A DNA stretch of 64,000 bases from Vicugna pacos (lineage: Eukaryota; Chordata; Mammalia; Artiodactyla; Camelidae). Position 1 is the first letter of the stretch, and every line of letters begins with the position of its first letter. Below the pieces are notes generated by a model. That model was given only the letters and a program-made list of their open reading frames with translations. It had not been told where the DNA came from and did not search any database. Shown here in pieces: positions 55,610 through 64,000 of this stretch. A program made the translations under genes and the position numbers. Where the stretch lies: contig NC_133010.1 in NCBI RefSeq assembly GCF_048564905.1, positions 6,083,566 to 6,147,565 of the forward strand, in the 5' to 3' direction.

Positions 55610-55745
55610 TAAACCAGTTTCATTGTGAAATGTAACATATTACAAAACAAAAAGTATGCAAAAAATATATTGCTCAGTGAAACAACTGGATAAATCCCAT
55701 CCAGGTAATGATACAGGGTGCGGATGACCCCCTAAAATTCCCCCT
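55610..55745 (+). repeat. Old L1M fragment
   Basis: 'cattgtgaaatgtaacatat', 'aagtatgcaaaaaatatatt', 'gctcagtgaaacaactgg' follow the L1M 3'-region wording ('attgtgaaatataacatac... cagctcagtgaatg'). Confidence 0.5.
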
Positions 55746-55749
55746 TTGC

Positions 55750-56165
55750 TACAAGCTAAGTGATCATCAACAGGAGAATGGATAAATACGTTCTGTAAAT
55801 TTATTTAGCATAAATATCCTACAGTGAAAATAAAAATGATGAACTACAGTTACATATTTCAGGAACAAACCTTAATAATAAATCAGAAAAAAGACACATA
55901 TACTGCATGACTTCTTTATCTAAGATATAAAAACAAGCAAAATGAATCTGTTTTTAAAATTTAAAAAAAGTTACCTTGGGGAGAATGGAGTAGAAGGTGA
56001 TGAATGGGAGGGAAGAGGAACTTTGAATAGCTGATAATGTCTTATTCCCTTACTGCATTGTTTTTATGTGATTGGTTCATTTTGTGAAAATTCATTTATC
56101 AGAATGTTTATAATTTGTACATTTTTATATATATAATATGTGTTAGTCAAAAGTTTATTTTGAAA
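55750..56165 (+). repeat. Old L1 (L1MC/ME-type) 3' end
   Basis: 'ggagaatggataaatacgtt', 'gaactacagttacatatttc', 'gttaccttggggagaatgga', 'ttcattttgtgaaaattcat', 'tttataatttgtacattttt'. Typical L1MC/ME 3' end, ending near 56165. Confidence 0.7.
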
Positions 56166-56299
56166 TCATAAGGTAAAAAAACACACGTTTATGTTGACAT
56201 GGTACATATTGATTTTGAAGAAAGTGGGGATGCTTTGGGATGCAGATGAAAGAATGCAGTAAGGTCCTCAGAAGATGAAGCTTTTATTATGTTTTTGCC

Positions 56300-56425
56300 A
56301 TTAACAAGTTTGCAAACATAAAGAGTCATTTGAGCCCTCTGGATTGCTGTTTTCTCATCTGTAGAGTAAAAGGCATTGGACCTTCGATGGCCTCTTCCAG
56401 AAACTATATTCTGAAATTACATTTC
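56300..56425 (+). repeat. MIR SINE fragment
   Basis: 'ttgctgttttctcatctgta' then 'cttcgatggcctcttccaga' equal MIR 'tttcctcatctgtaaaatgg... aggtcccttccagctc'. Confidence 0.55.
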
Positions 56426-56429
56426 CCTT

Positions 56430-56925
56430 AACAGCTGGAGCAGACTTGCACAGATTTTGCTTGTCTTCATAAGAAAATGCGAATTTTTATTTTGTATGCT
56501 TTTTCTGTTGGTTTTACTGTTGGCCTGTCTCTCTCCATGTTTCTCATCATAGCTTTCATCTTGGAATAATCAAAAGCTAGTTTAAAAAAAAAAAGCAAAA
56601 CTGCTCCTGTGTTTCTCATTGGCATGTGGGACTGACCATCTGGTCACATTCACAACTGTGGCAAGACGATGTTTGTCAGTCTTATTAATTCTGTGCGTGT
56701 ATTTCTTGGAGATGCTGGATGATCATACTCAATTCCAGCTTTCCTGTCAACACTCAAGGGGAACATTTGGCCCTTTTCAGTTACAGCACATGCCCATCTT
56801 CACTATTTCTTAATGAAGGGGCAAGGTTTGGTATGTTAGAAGATGCCTTTTAAGCACATCAAAGCCAACGTTTACACAGAGATCTCCTCTACTCATTACC
56901 ATGATTTACAGCCATTCATGCATCC
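56430..56925. other. Unannotated sequence
   Basis: Includes an A-run at 56582-56594. No element called. Confidence 0.45.
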
Positions 56926-56929
56926 AAAC

Positions 56930-57110
56930 GCCAAGATTCATATCTGTTCTCATGCCCTTACACCTGCTTTGGAAGTGCAATAACTTTCTGTCTCAGGCAC
57001 CCCAATTTCTCCTTGATCCAATCCATCTTATATCACACTAGCACATTAATCTTCCCAAAGCACAACTTCAAAAACTTCTCAGTAGCTTCAGATTTTTTAC
57101 TTTATATTAG
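56930..57110 (+). repeat. Ancient LINE-like repeat fragment
   Basis: 'cacattaatcttcccaaagc', 'aaaacttctcagtagcttca' and the following text resemble the 'atcttcctaaaacacagctc... cactcccctgctcaaaaaccttcagtggct' motif of the same old family as 40880-41255. Confidence 0.45.
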
Positions 57111-57136
57111 ACCTCATAAAATATAATCAAACAAAA

Positions 57137-57250
57137 GAATCACTATGGGGTAGTTTTAAAAGGCAGATTCCATGACCCATCCTTGAGATGTTGATTTAGT
57201 TAGTCCAGAGTGAGGCTCAGAAATCTGCACCTGTTTGCCTTCCTAATTTG
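57137..57250 (+). mobile_element. MER5-like hAT-Charlie element
   Basis: 'agaatcactatggggtagtt', 'ttaaaaggcagattccatga', 'gaggctcagaaatctgcacc' match the MER5-type non-autonomous hAT consensus ('catcacctgggaacttgttagaaatgcagattc... cagcaatctgtgttt'). The ends are lost. Confidence 0.6.
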
Positions 57251-57259
57251 GGGGAAAAT

Positions 57260-58050
57260 GGGAAACCTAAGAGTATTTTAGACATTTTTACACGTGCTTC
57301 TCTATAAGTGAATCAATGACTATGTGAAAGTAAACTTTGTACTTTGGCCAAACATTCCAGAAGGCTGAATTTATGTGCTGTCAAAAAGTCACACTCCTCA
57401 TTAGGCTCTTGTACGTAACTTTAGAACTTTCTCTTAGCTACTGTGGTCAAATCTGACCTGACTTGGAACATACAAAAAAAAAAAAAATTTAAATCCAAAG
57501 GAGTGTGACAGCCTGGGCCATTTCACAGGCTTGTTTCTCAGAGGCCAAGACAGGAAACTGTGGACAATTTCCAGAAGAGTGGCAGGTGTCGAACATCTGC
57601 TATCTGGAGCTCCCCAGAAACCTCTTCAGAATGGTCCTTTGGGAAGAATCAAAAGTTGGTTTGACACTACTGGAGATGGAAAACCCTCCGAATTATACAG
57701 GAGGAGTCACTGTAGCTCCTGGGAAAGTGGCATAATGAATGGAAGCTCCATTCTAGATCAGCAGGGAGACATTAGAAAGGTTTGATTTATTGTTCGGAGA
57801 TATCCATTTCCATGTTCCTGCATCCAAGGAAATTATGAACAATGGAGTACGCACATTATCATCTCACATGGAACGGGGAAAGAGTACATGGGGAAAAGTG
57901 AATTTTACTATAAGCTCCATGTAAAAGGAGAACTAGATTTCCTACAAAGAAATGTGGTGGGGATGGAAATAATCAAGAAGTGTCATATTATTTTGCTTAT
58001 ACCACACATGCTCAATTCCTTTCCCCTACCCACTTAATACTTTCCTTCTG
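57260..58050. other. Unannotated sequence
   Basis: A-run at 57475-57487. Two overlapping plus frames (57505-57785) show no domain. Confidence 0.4.
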
Positions 58051-58059
58051 CAACCAAAT

Positions 58060-58390
58060 AATAGTGAGTTCTTGCTCTGCACCTGCTTGCTATTCCATTC
58101 TGCCATGTATTCACATAGGTTCTTCCTTCTGCCTGGAATTCCAAACGGAGTATCTACTCAGCCTTTCAGATCCCAGCTCAAGCTCTTCATGCACAATCTA
58201 GCACTCTTGGATCTCCTAGGAATAAATGCATAGTTTTCTTCATTAACTCTCTGCTAACATCCTATCATATGTGTACTTTTGTTGTGCTATGTATAATGCT
58301 GTATTCAGATCATTGTATTCCCCACCAGACTGACTCTTGAGGATAGAGTCTGAGATTTTATCATCTGTATATATCCCTCACATTTTATAT
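58060..58390 (+). repeat. L2 LINE 3' fragment
   Basis: 'tctgcctggaattccaaacg', 'cagatcccagctcaagctct', 'ccccaccagactgactcttg' and 'aggatagagtctgagatttt' follow L2 3'-end order ('gcctggaatgccctcccc... cagctcaaatgtcacc... actagactgtgagctccttgagggcagggactgtgtc'). Confidence 0.68.
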
Positions 58391-58394
58391 TATA

Positions 58395-58795
58395 TAGCAT
58401 GCTTTGTTTGTTGAGTTAAATAGTTTTGAAATAATTGAGAGGAGTAGCAAGTTCATTGTGAAACATCCTAACCATAACTGCATGTTCAGTTCCTAGCTTA
58501 AAAGGGTAACCCTGAAGGAGAAACATAAATGTTCTATTTTCTACAATGGCTAAGATGGGGTCATACAGGCGGTTTTCAACAACTGATTGGCTATATGATT
58601 AATTGATTATGATACAGAATGTCATTGTGAGTTCAATTAAATTGGCCAGAGAACAACAACAAAAAAGGGATAAATTCAGATTATTTATTAATGTGAGTAT
58701 TTTGATTCATTGTCCTACTAAACTAAAATATATATTTAGTCTGAAAGGATAAAATTGTTAAAGTTTTTATCTTAAGATAATAAAATAGTTATCCA
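58395..58795. other. Unannotated sequence
   Basis: Nothing recognised. Confidence 0.45.
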
Positions 58796-58799
58796 TACT

Positions 58800-58980
58800 G
58801 ATCACTCGGAATAGACTGAGCACCATGCTATATATTTCACATGCATCATCTCATTTAATACAATAAGCTAATCGTATAAGTGCTATTCCTATCTTCACTG
58901 GGTGGGAAAATGAGGCTTAGTACGGTTGTGTAACTCAAGCAGGGTCATGTAGCTGAAGAGAGCGCTCTTGGGGTTTGCCA
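58800..58980 (+). repeat. MIR SINE
   Basis: 'gactgagcaccatgctatat', 'catgcatcatctcatttaat', 'ttcactgggtgggaaaatga', 'ggcttagtacggttgtgtaa', 'cagggtcatgtagc': the MIR order from 5' to 3' core. Confidence 0.75.
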
Positions 58981-58989
58981 TCATGAAAT

Positions 58990-59985
58990 GCTGAATGAAA
59001 ATTTTACACAAAATAATCATAACATATAGTGTATCACAGGATGAAGTTATTGCGAGGAAAGGTGGCGTCTAATTTAAATTAAAATTATTTTTTCACAAAT
59101 CAATTTGTTATCATTAAAATACAATTTGAAAAAGCTTAGTAAGTTTAGATGAAATTGTTTTTTCAGACGCTTTAACTCATTAAAAATTACTTTTGTGAAT
59201 TTTTTTTTTCAAATACACATTTGTGTTTAAAGGCCAGATGGCAGAGGACACTATTAAATGGCCAATTTTAAGCGATATCTCTACTCAAACTGATATTCTA
59301 ATAACAAAATCCCCTTTGTATTATTTGGGAAAACCAATAAAAAAGCCCAGTAGTTGGTATATTATGACCATGTTTAGAGAACCAAAATAACATGTTTCTG
59401 TATATATGCTCCCAAAGAAAACAGAAGACAGGATGGTGTTTCTCTAAGCCCTTGGGTGCCAGTAGGTTTTCTCAAGCTAAACAGAATGAGAAAGTGTTAC
59501 AGAAAAAAATGGGCTATGTCATTTTTTGTGACATTTACCAACTAAGAGCCTCAAGTCAGAGATTGTAAATGAACTGAGTCCTCTCAATCCGAACATTCAT
59601 CTAACAGTGCCAAACTCACAGGCTTAAATTCCATAACTGCGCTGATGCCTCCATCCCTTCCTGAATTTTCTTGAAAAAGTCTAATTGATATTCATTGACT
59701 GGAATAAAAATACGTTCAGTTAATTCCTCATCTTAAATGACAAGTAAATTCCACAGTATCATACAACGTGTCATTTTTTATTAATCCGCATCAAAGAATT
59801 TAATGTTAAAGCTAAAATCTTATTATTGGCAACATTAGCAAAAATGACTAATAAAGACAAAGAAAAGTATTTCATCACCCTAGACAACATTTTTTAGATT
59901 TGAAATTATTTATGAGTAATTATATGGTAGCATTTCTGTTGACACAGTTATAGAGAAGACTAGTCTTGGTAACATTCTCATTTTT
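58990..59985. other. Unannotated, AT-rich
   Basis: No recognised element. Confidence 0.45.
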
Positions 59986-59989
59986 ACAT

Positions 59990-60130
59990 AATTTTGAACT
60001 TAGAGAAAAGTTGTAAGAATAGTACAAGGAATTCCTGTATAATCTTTATATAGTCATCGATTGTTTGCATTCTACCCCATTTACTATTTCATTTAATTGA
60101 ATACCGGTGGCTCATCTAAGATCTTACTTC
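59990..60130 (+). repeat. Old L1M fragment
   Basis: 'gagaaaagttgtaagaatag' then 'tacaaggaattcctgtataa' equals the L1M phrase 'acaaaaattgcaagaatagtacaaagaattcccgtata'. Confidence 0.6.
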
Positions 60131-60134
60131 CAGT

Positions 60135-60675
60135 AAAGACGGTGCTTGTTCCACGAATCTTCTTTTTAAGTCTGTCTCTGGTGAAACACATTAACTACTT
60201 ACATTTCATCCCACTCCGGCAGATCTGACAACCGCCAAACAAGTATGGCCATGAAAGGCTCCTCTCAGTTACTCCTCTGTGATTGCACTTGGTATCTGGT
60301 CTTCTTCACTGAGGTTAGCTAACAACTTGGCGCTCACTTCTAAGACAGAACACAGCCCCTCTCCCCACTGCCTAACTCAAGCCCTCCAGCTACATGCTCT
60401 ATTTTGATTAACAGCATCATGATTAAGACAACGAATCCAAGTTTAACCATCAGTTAGGGGATTCTTGACACCTGTCTTGCTCACTTTCCACATTTTTCTG
60501 AGAACGGAAACTCCTTTCCCTCAGATTTACATTTATCTCCTCACTACTGCTTTCAATGTGTTAAATAAAGCTCCCTCTGCATCTCACCTGGACTTGAACC
60601 AGCCTCCTATGCATTTCCCTTATGTAAAGTCTTCTGCACCTAAAACTCATCCTCAACAGTGATATCATGGTGATC
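60135..60675. other. Unannotated sequence
   Basis: May contain more of the L1M fragment. No gene. Confidence 0.4.
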
Positions 60676-60679
60676 TCTA

Positions 60680-61200
60680 TAAAACGCAAGAGAACATCAT
60701 GCCATTGTAACACTCTTCAGTGTGTAAAGTTTTGTTAGCTACCTGTTATCTAAAAGATTAAATCTAATGTCTTACACTGGTATATGTTGTCTTTCAAAAT
60801 ATGGCTTCTGTCTCCTTTCTAGGTTTGCATCTTTATACTACTCCCCAACCTCTATAAACACCAACAACTAGATAAATGAAATTATGCACAGGCAAACTCA
60901 GCTTCTGTTAAGATTAAAAGCCAACTGCTTCTCACAATAATATTCCTCTTGGAAAATTCCAATTTATCAGACAAAGCAGGGCTCAAATATCACCTCCTCT
61001 GTCTAGTGTTTCCTGAATTCACCATTTGCCATTATTTAATTTCTGTTCCATACACTCCTAATGCTTTTCCCAGGTTTCTTTTTGGTTCTTGTTACAGTAC
61101 AATGCTCTTATTTATTTTACATCTACTGTTCCATTAAAGTGCGAGCTGCTCGATGGCATTCTGTCTTCAAATTCCAGCTAAGTCCTTGCCCGTAAGAATT
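60680..61200 (+). repeat. Ancient LINE-like (L2-type) repeat
   Basis: 'gcagggctcaaatatcacct', 'cctctgtctagtgtttcctg' and 'ttaaagtgcgagctgctcga' follow the old-repeat and L2 3' order ('cagctcaaatgtcacctcctcagagaggccttccctgacc... tgtgagctccttgag'). Confidence 0.55.
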
Positions 61201-61234
61201 GTTCAGGACATATTTTACAAATACTACTCCTGCT

Positions 61235-61480
61235 ATGAAAAGCGAACAATTATTGTACCCTTACTGTTTTCAAGAACCGTATTTATTATCTCACTTCATC
61301 TCCCCTAAAGCTCTCCAGCGATGGACCATCATGAGCCACTAATAGCCCCATTGTACAGACCAAAAAAGTGAAGATAAGCCATTTTCTTGGTCTTACACTT
61401 GTAGTAGGGCCACCATCTGGATGTCCTAATCCAGAATTTGTGCTCTTAAACCTTTCACAGAGATTAAATATGTAATACAA
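61235..61480 (+). repeat. MIR SINE
   Basis: 'gccccattgtacagaccaaa' then 'aaagtgaagataagccattt' parallels the MIR core. Flanking 5' and 3' parts are decayed. Confidence 0.5.
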
Positions 61481-61484
61481 TTTA

Positions 61485-62595
61485 GTCCTTCTTGTCTTAG
61501 AAGTAAAGAGTTTACTTCTTCTCAAATAGCAATTTCCTTGACCTTTCTTTCTATCCATGAAATAGAGGCCCGTGTTCCAAAGAATATCTCAGATTTCTAA
61601 ATATTTTTTTTCCTAATAGCTGTAGCATCCTTTCAACTTTTTACTTGTCCTGATCTACCCAGTCAAGGCAAAATTCTTTTTTTAATCTCAAGATTGTTAC
61701 AAATGCGAAGAGTTGCCATTCAGTTCTTGGTTCTGAGTGACTCATCCAGACCTTTAAATTATTCAACTCAATGTTTCTATTATTACTGCAAATAATAAAC
61801 CAAATAGCGCTTCAGAACACTTATCTACTGTCTGCCATAATAGGGGAGCAATTCTTCCCTCAAGAAACACTCAAGAGGGCAATCTGCAAAGGGAGAAGGG
61901 ATTTTGCTGTTCACACTAATTGTAAGGTCATTGTCTGCACATACAGAATTCAGAGGAGAAGGAGTTGAATTCAGTAAGATCCATCACTTTAAAACTGAAT
62001 ATTTATAACTGCAATCTAAATAATGATTTAACTTAATTCCACCACTAGTTGCCCCCAAACAGGCTGAGTACATAGACACAACTTAAATCTGTTTGTTTTC
62101 TCAACCCTTTCTCTATCCTCTTAAAATATGGATGTGAGATTAAAAACTTGGGCTCATTCGCACAGAGAACTCCCATTTAATGCAGCTTTGATTTGTGTTT
62201 TAAACTCTCCCTTGGCCACTCCCAGCCTTGCAAGCTTGAAATCACTGTAGTAAGTATGAGAGATGTTATTACTTAGTTTGACATTTCTACTGACACTTGT
62301 TTGACTGTCTCTGAACAAAAAGCTAAGAACAAAAGGATTAGCTGAAAATGTATTCAGTTCATAATGGGATGAAAATGTTGTAGGCTGACAAATTTCTCAT
62401 GGTAAACCTTCCTTCTTCACAGTCCCCTCAATGTCTCCCAGAAAGCTGAAATTTCTTTCTTTAACTGTTTCAGAAATAAAATTCATCTACAGTGTGATTT
62501 GGGGTAACAGGTAAGTACTCATTAGAGTCCCTTGAGAATAAAACGAGGTTAACAGAAATTGAAATGATGCAGATTCTTCTTAGAGAGCTTTAAAT
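61485..62595. other. Unannotated sequence
   Basis: Nothing recognised. Confidence 0.45.
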
Positions 62596-62599
62596 TGGG

Positions 62600-62785
62600 C
62601 CCTGGGAAGTGAAAGCCAGACAGGGCTTTAAAGATTAGCTGACACACATTTTATGGATAAATTGAGATCCAGGAAAGAAAAAGGACTTGGGAGTCATGTG
62701 GCTTGTTAGGGACAGAGCTGGCACCACCAAGCCTGCCAACTTCATTCTGTGACTCTGGGCCAATACTCACCATGATCCCTGGGAT
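62600..62785 (+). repeat. MIR SINE fragment
   Basis: 'ttatggataaattgagatcc', 'agtcatgtggcttgttaggg' and 'acagagctggcaccaccaag' follow MIR core to 3' end ('ggtcacacagctagtaagtggcagagctgggat'). Confidence 0.6.
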
Positions 62786-62789
62786 GGGA

Positions 62790-63085
62790 TGTAATGATAA
62801 AACAAGCAAAGTGCACAGTGCCATCTCTGTCTTGCCTAGAGCTTTATAAGGGAAATTCATGCAGATAAAGAGGAGTGTAGTAGATACTGGCTTCTCTAAT
62901 TCTTTTTTTTTTCCTTTATCATACTAACTTCTATTATACTTAGGGCTAAGGGAATAATAACTAAATAAGATGTAATTTAAAAATTAAATAAATGCTCATT
63001 TCAACATGGCAAAGCACTTTCAGTGTCAGCTCTAATATCCTTTATCCCTGTCTTCATTGATCAAAAGTCCATTTATAAAAATAAA
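62790..63085. other. Unannotated sequence
   Basis: T-run near 62904-62911. No element called. Confidence 0.45.
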
Positions 63086-63089
63086 ACAT

Positions 63090-63215
63090 ACAATGTTAAT
63101 ACTCCTTTCTCTGGGTGATGGGATTAAAGGGTAATCTTATTTTCTTGAATATAGTTTCTTCATTTTCCAATTTTTCTGCAGTGAGCATGTGTTATTTTAT
63201 TCAAAAATAAATTTA
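63090..63215 (+). repeat. Old L1M 3' end
   Basis: 'ctctgggtgatgggattaaa', 'ctgcagtgagcatgtgttat', 'caaaaataaattt' match the L1MC/ME distal 3' UTR ('ctctgggtggtgggattacgggtga... acaatgagcatgtattac'). Confidence 0.6.
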
Positions 63216-63258
63216 AAGAGGAACTAACCTTTAAAGAATATCTTTGGCAGGCTCCTAT

Positions 63259-63608
63259 TGTTACAGAAACCTGCATCCCATCGAGAGACCAAGCAACACT
63301 CGGAAGGTAGGAAAACTCAGGTTAATTATGCCAGGGGTGCCCAGAGGAGTTAACACTCCAAGGTCTGGACCATCTCTGTAGGTTTACACAGGCTTTTATA
63401 GGGTTTTAGGTTTCAATTAACTTTGTGTCATATGCAAATGAGGTGTTAGAAATGGACCAATCAGGAGTGACCTTTTGGGAACCAATGGAATTTTAGGGGT
63501 AAGTTTCATTTTCCTAGAAGCAAGCCGTTTTACAGAAGCACAAAAGCGGGAAGGCAATGGCCCTGCCTGCGAGGTCTTACTGGTCCCTTTGTGGGTTTTG
63601 CCCCTTCA
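63259..63608 (-). mobile_element. Solo LTR, class-I ERV type, copy 3 (short variant)
   Basis: Reverse-strand relative of 1345-1852 and 39743-40270, about 350 bp. On the minus strand it starts TGAAGGGG and ends CTGTAACA. It keeps one octamer (plus 63432-63439, atgcaaat), a CCAAT-type motif and a TATA box ('cctataaaagcctgtgtaaa', plus near 63385-63402). It is flanked on both sides by CTAT (63255-63258 and 63609-63612), the 4-bp duplication usual for gamma-type class I. No internal region. Shorter and more diverged than the other two copies. Confidence 0.75.
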
Positions 63609-64000
63609 CTATATTAATTTCCTATTGGTGCTACAACAAATTATTAGAGACTTAGTGGCTTAAAGCAACACAAACTTATTATCTTATAGTTCTGGAGTTC
63701 AGAAGTCTAAGAGAAGGGTGGCAGGACCACACTGCTTTCTGGAGGCTCCAAAAGAGAATCAGTGTTCTTGCCTGTTCTGGCTTTTACAAGCCACCTGCAT
63801 TCCTTGGCTCATGCCACTTTCTCCACCTTCAAAGCCAGCAGCCTAGCATCTTCAAGTCTTTGTCTCAAACCTCTGTTTTCATAATTACATTTTCTGTGAC
63901 TCTCTTCTGGCCTTTTCATATAAGGACTCTTGTCATTACACTGTACCCATCTAGATAATCCAGGATAATCTCCCCATCTCAAAATCCTTAGTTAATCATA
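63609..64000 (-). mobile_element. MLT1-type (ERVL-MaLR) LTR, antisense, cut by window end
   Basis: Begins 'tatattaatttcctattggt' (reverse of the MLT1 3' terminus), then 'gacttagtggcttaaagcaa', 'cttatagttctggagttcag', 'attccttggctcatgccact' and 'gataatccaggataatctcc'. An MLT1C/D-like order. It continues past the window. An eutherian-age fossil. Confidence 0.75.

Overview
The window looks like nuclear DNA of a mammal, most likely a camelid (alpaca, llama or camel). The best single clue is a complete minus-strand SINE at 29980-30138. It has tRNA-type A and B boxes and the head and body I remember for the alpaca Vic-1 (tRNA-Ala-derived) family. The L1 3' ends (for example 45700-45788, 47719-47855, 6055-6200) also look laurasiatherian or camelid. 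I saw no Alu, B1/B2 or ruminant BovB/Bov-tA sequence. Species and families come from memory; no search was run.

I found no host protein-coding exon, tRNA, rRNA, CRISPR array or bacterial or viral gene cluster. The open frames are short (the longest is 162 codons) and most fall in repeats, their antisense strands or simple sequence. This is therefore an intergenic or intronic AT-rich region whose readable content is layered transposable-element debris.

Layout. 1-12,000: ancient repeats and MIR, a class-I-type solo LTR (1345-1852), an L1 with a 5' inversion and clear target-site duplications (3731-4142), L1M ends, a minus-strand LTR, and an old L1 split by an MLT1 LTR (10,890-12,000). 12,000-22,000: mostly unannotated, with a Tigger-like fragment, a palindromic short DNA element and a long polypurine tract. 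22,000-26,200: an old antisense LINE split by a younger L1 that has an 11-bp target duplication, then an ERV1-like LTR and a 38-bp tandem duplication. 26,600-28,400: a possible minus-strand processed pseudogene of unknown parent. 29,900-34,600: the SINE, an ancient repeat and a long L1 lacking its reverse-transcriptase core. 39,000-46,100: a second copy of the first LTR family, other LTR pieces, a microsatellite holding a 40-bp copy of sequence 1.4 kb away, and an L1 inserted into an LTR-like repeat. 48,400-56,200: a second palindromic element, an MLT1 LTR, a 229-bp pure A/T tract, and an L1 that keeps its 5' UTR and 3' end but has lost most of its coding region. 56,300-64,000: MIR, L2 and MER5 fossils, then a third copy of the solo-LTR family with a 4-bp target duplication beside an MLT1 LTR.

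The genes do not work together in any system here. The interest lies in insertion and repair footprints (twin priming, nested insertions, templated insertion, palindrome formation) and in LTR promoter sequences that carry octamer and CCAAT motifs.
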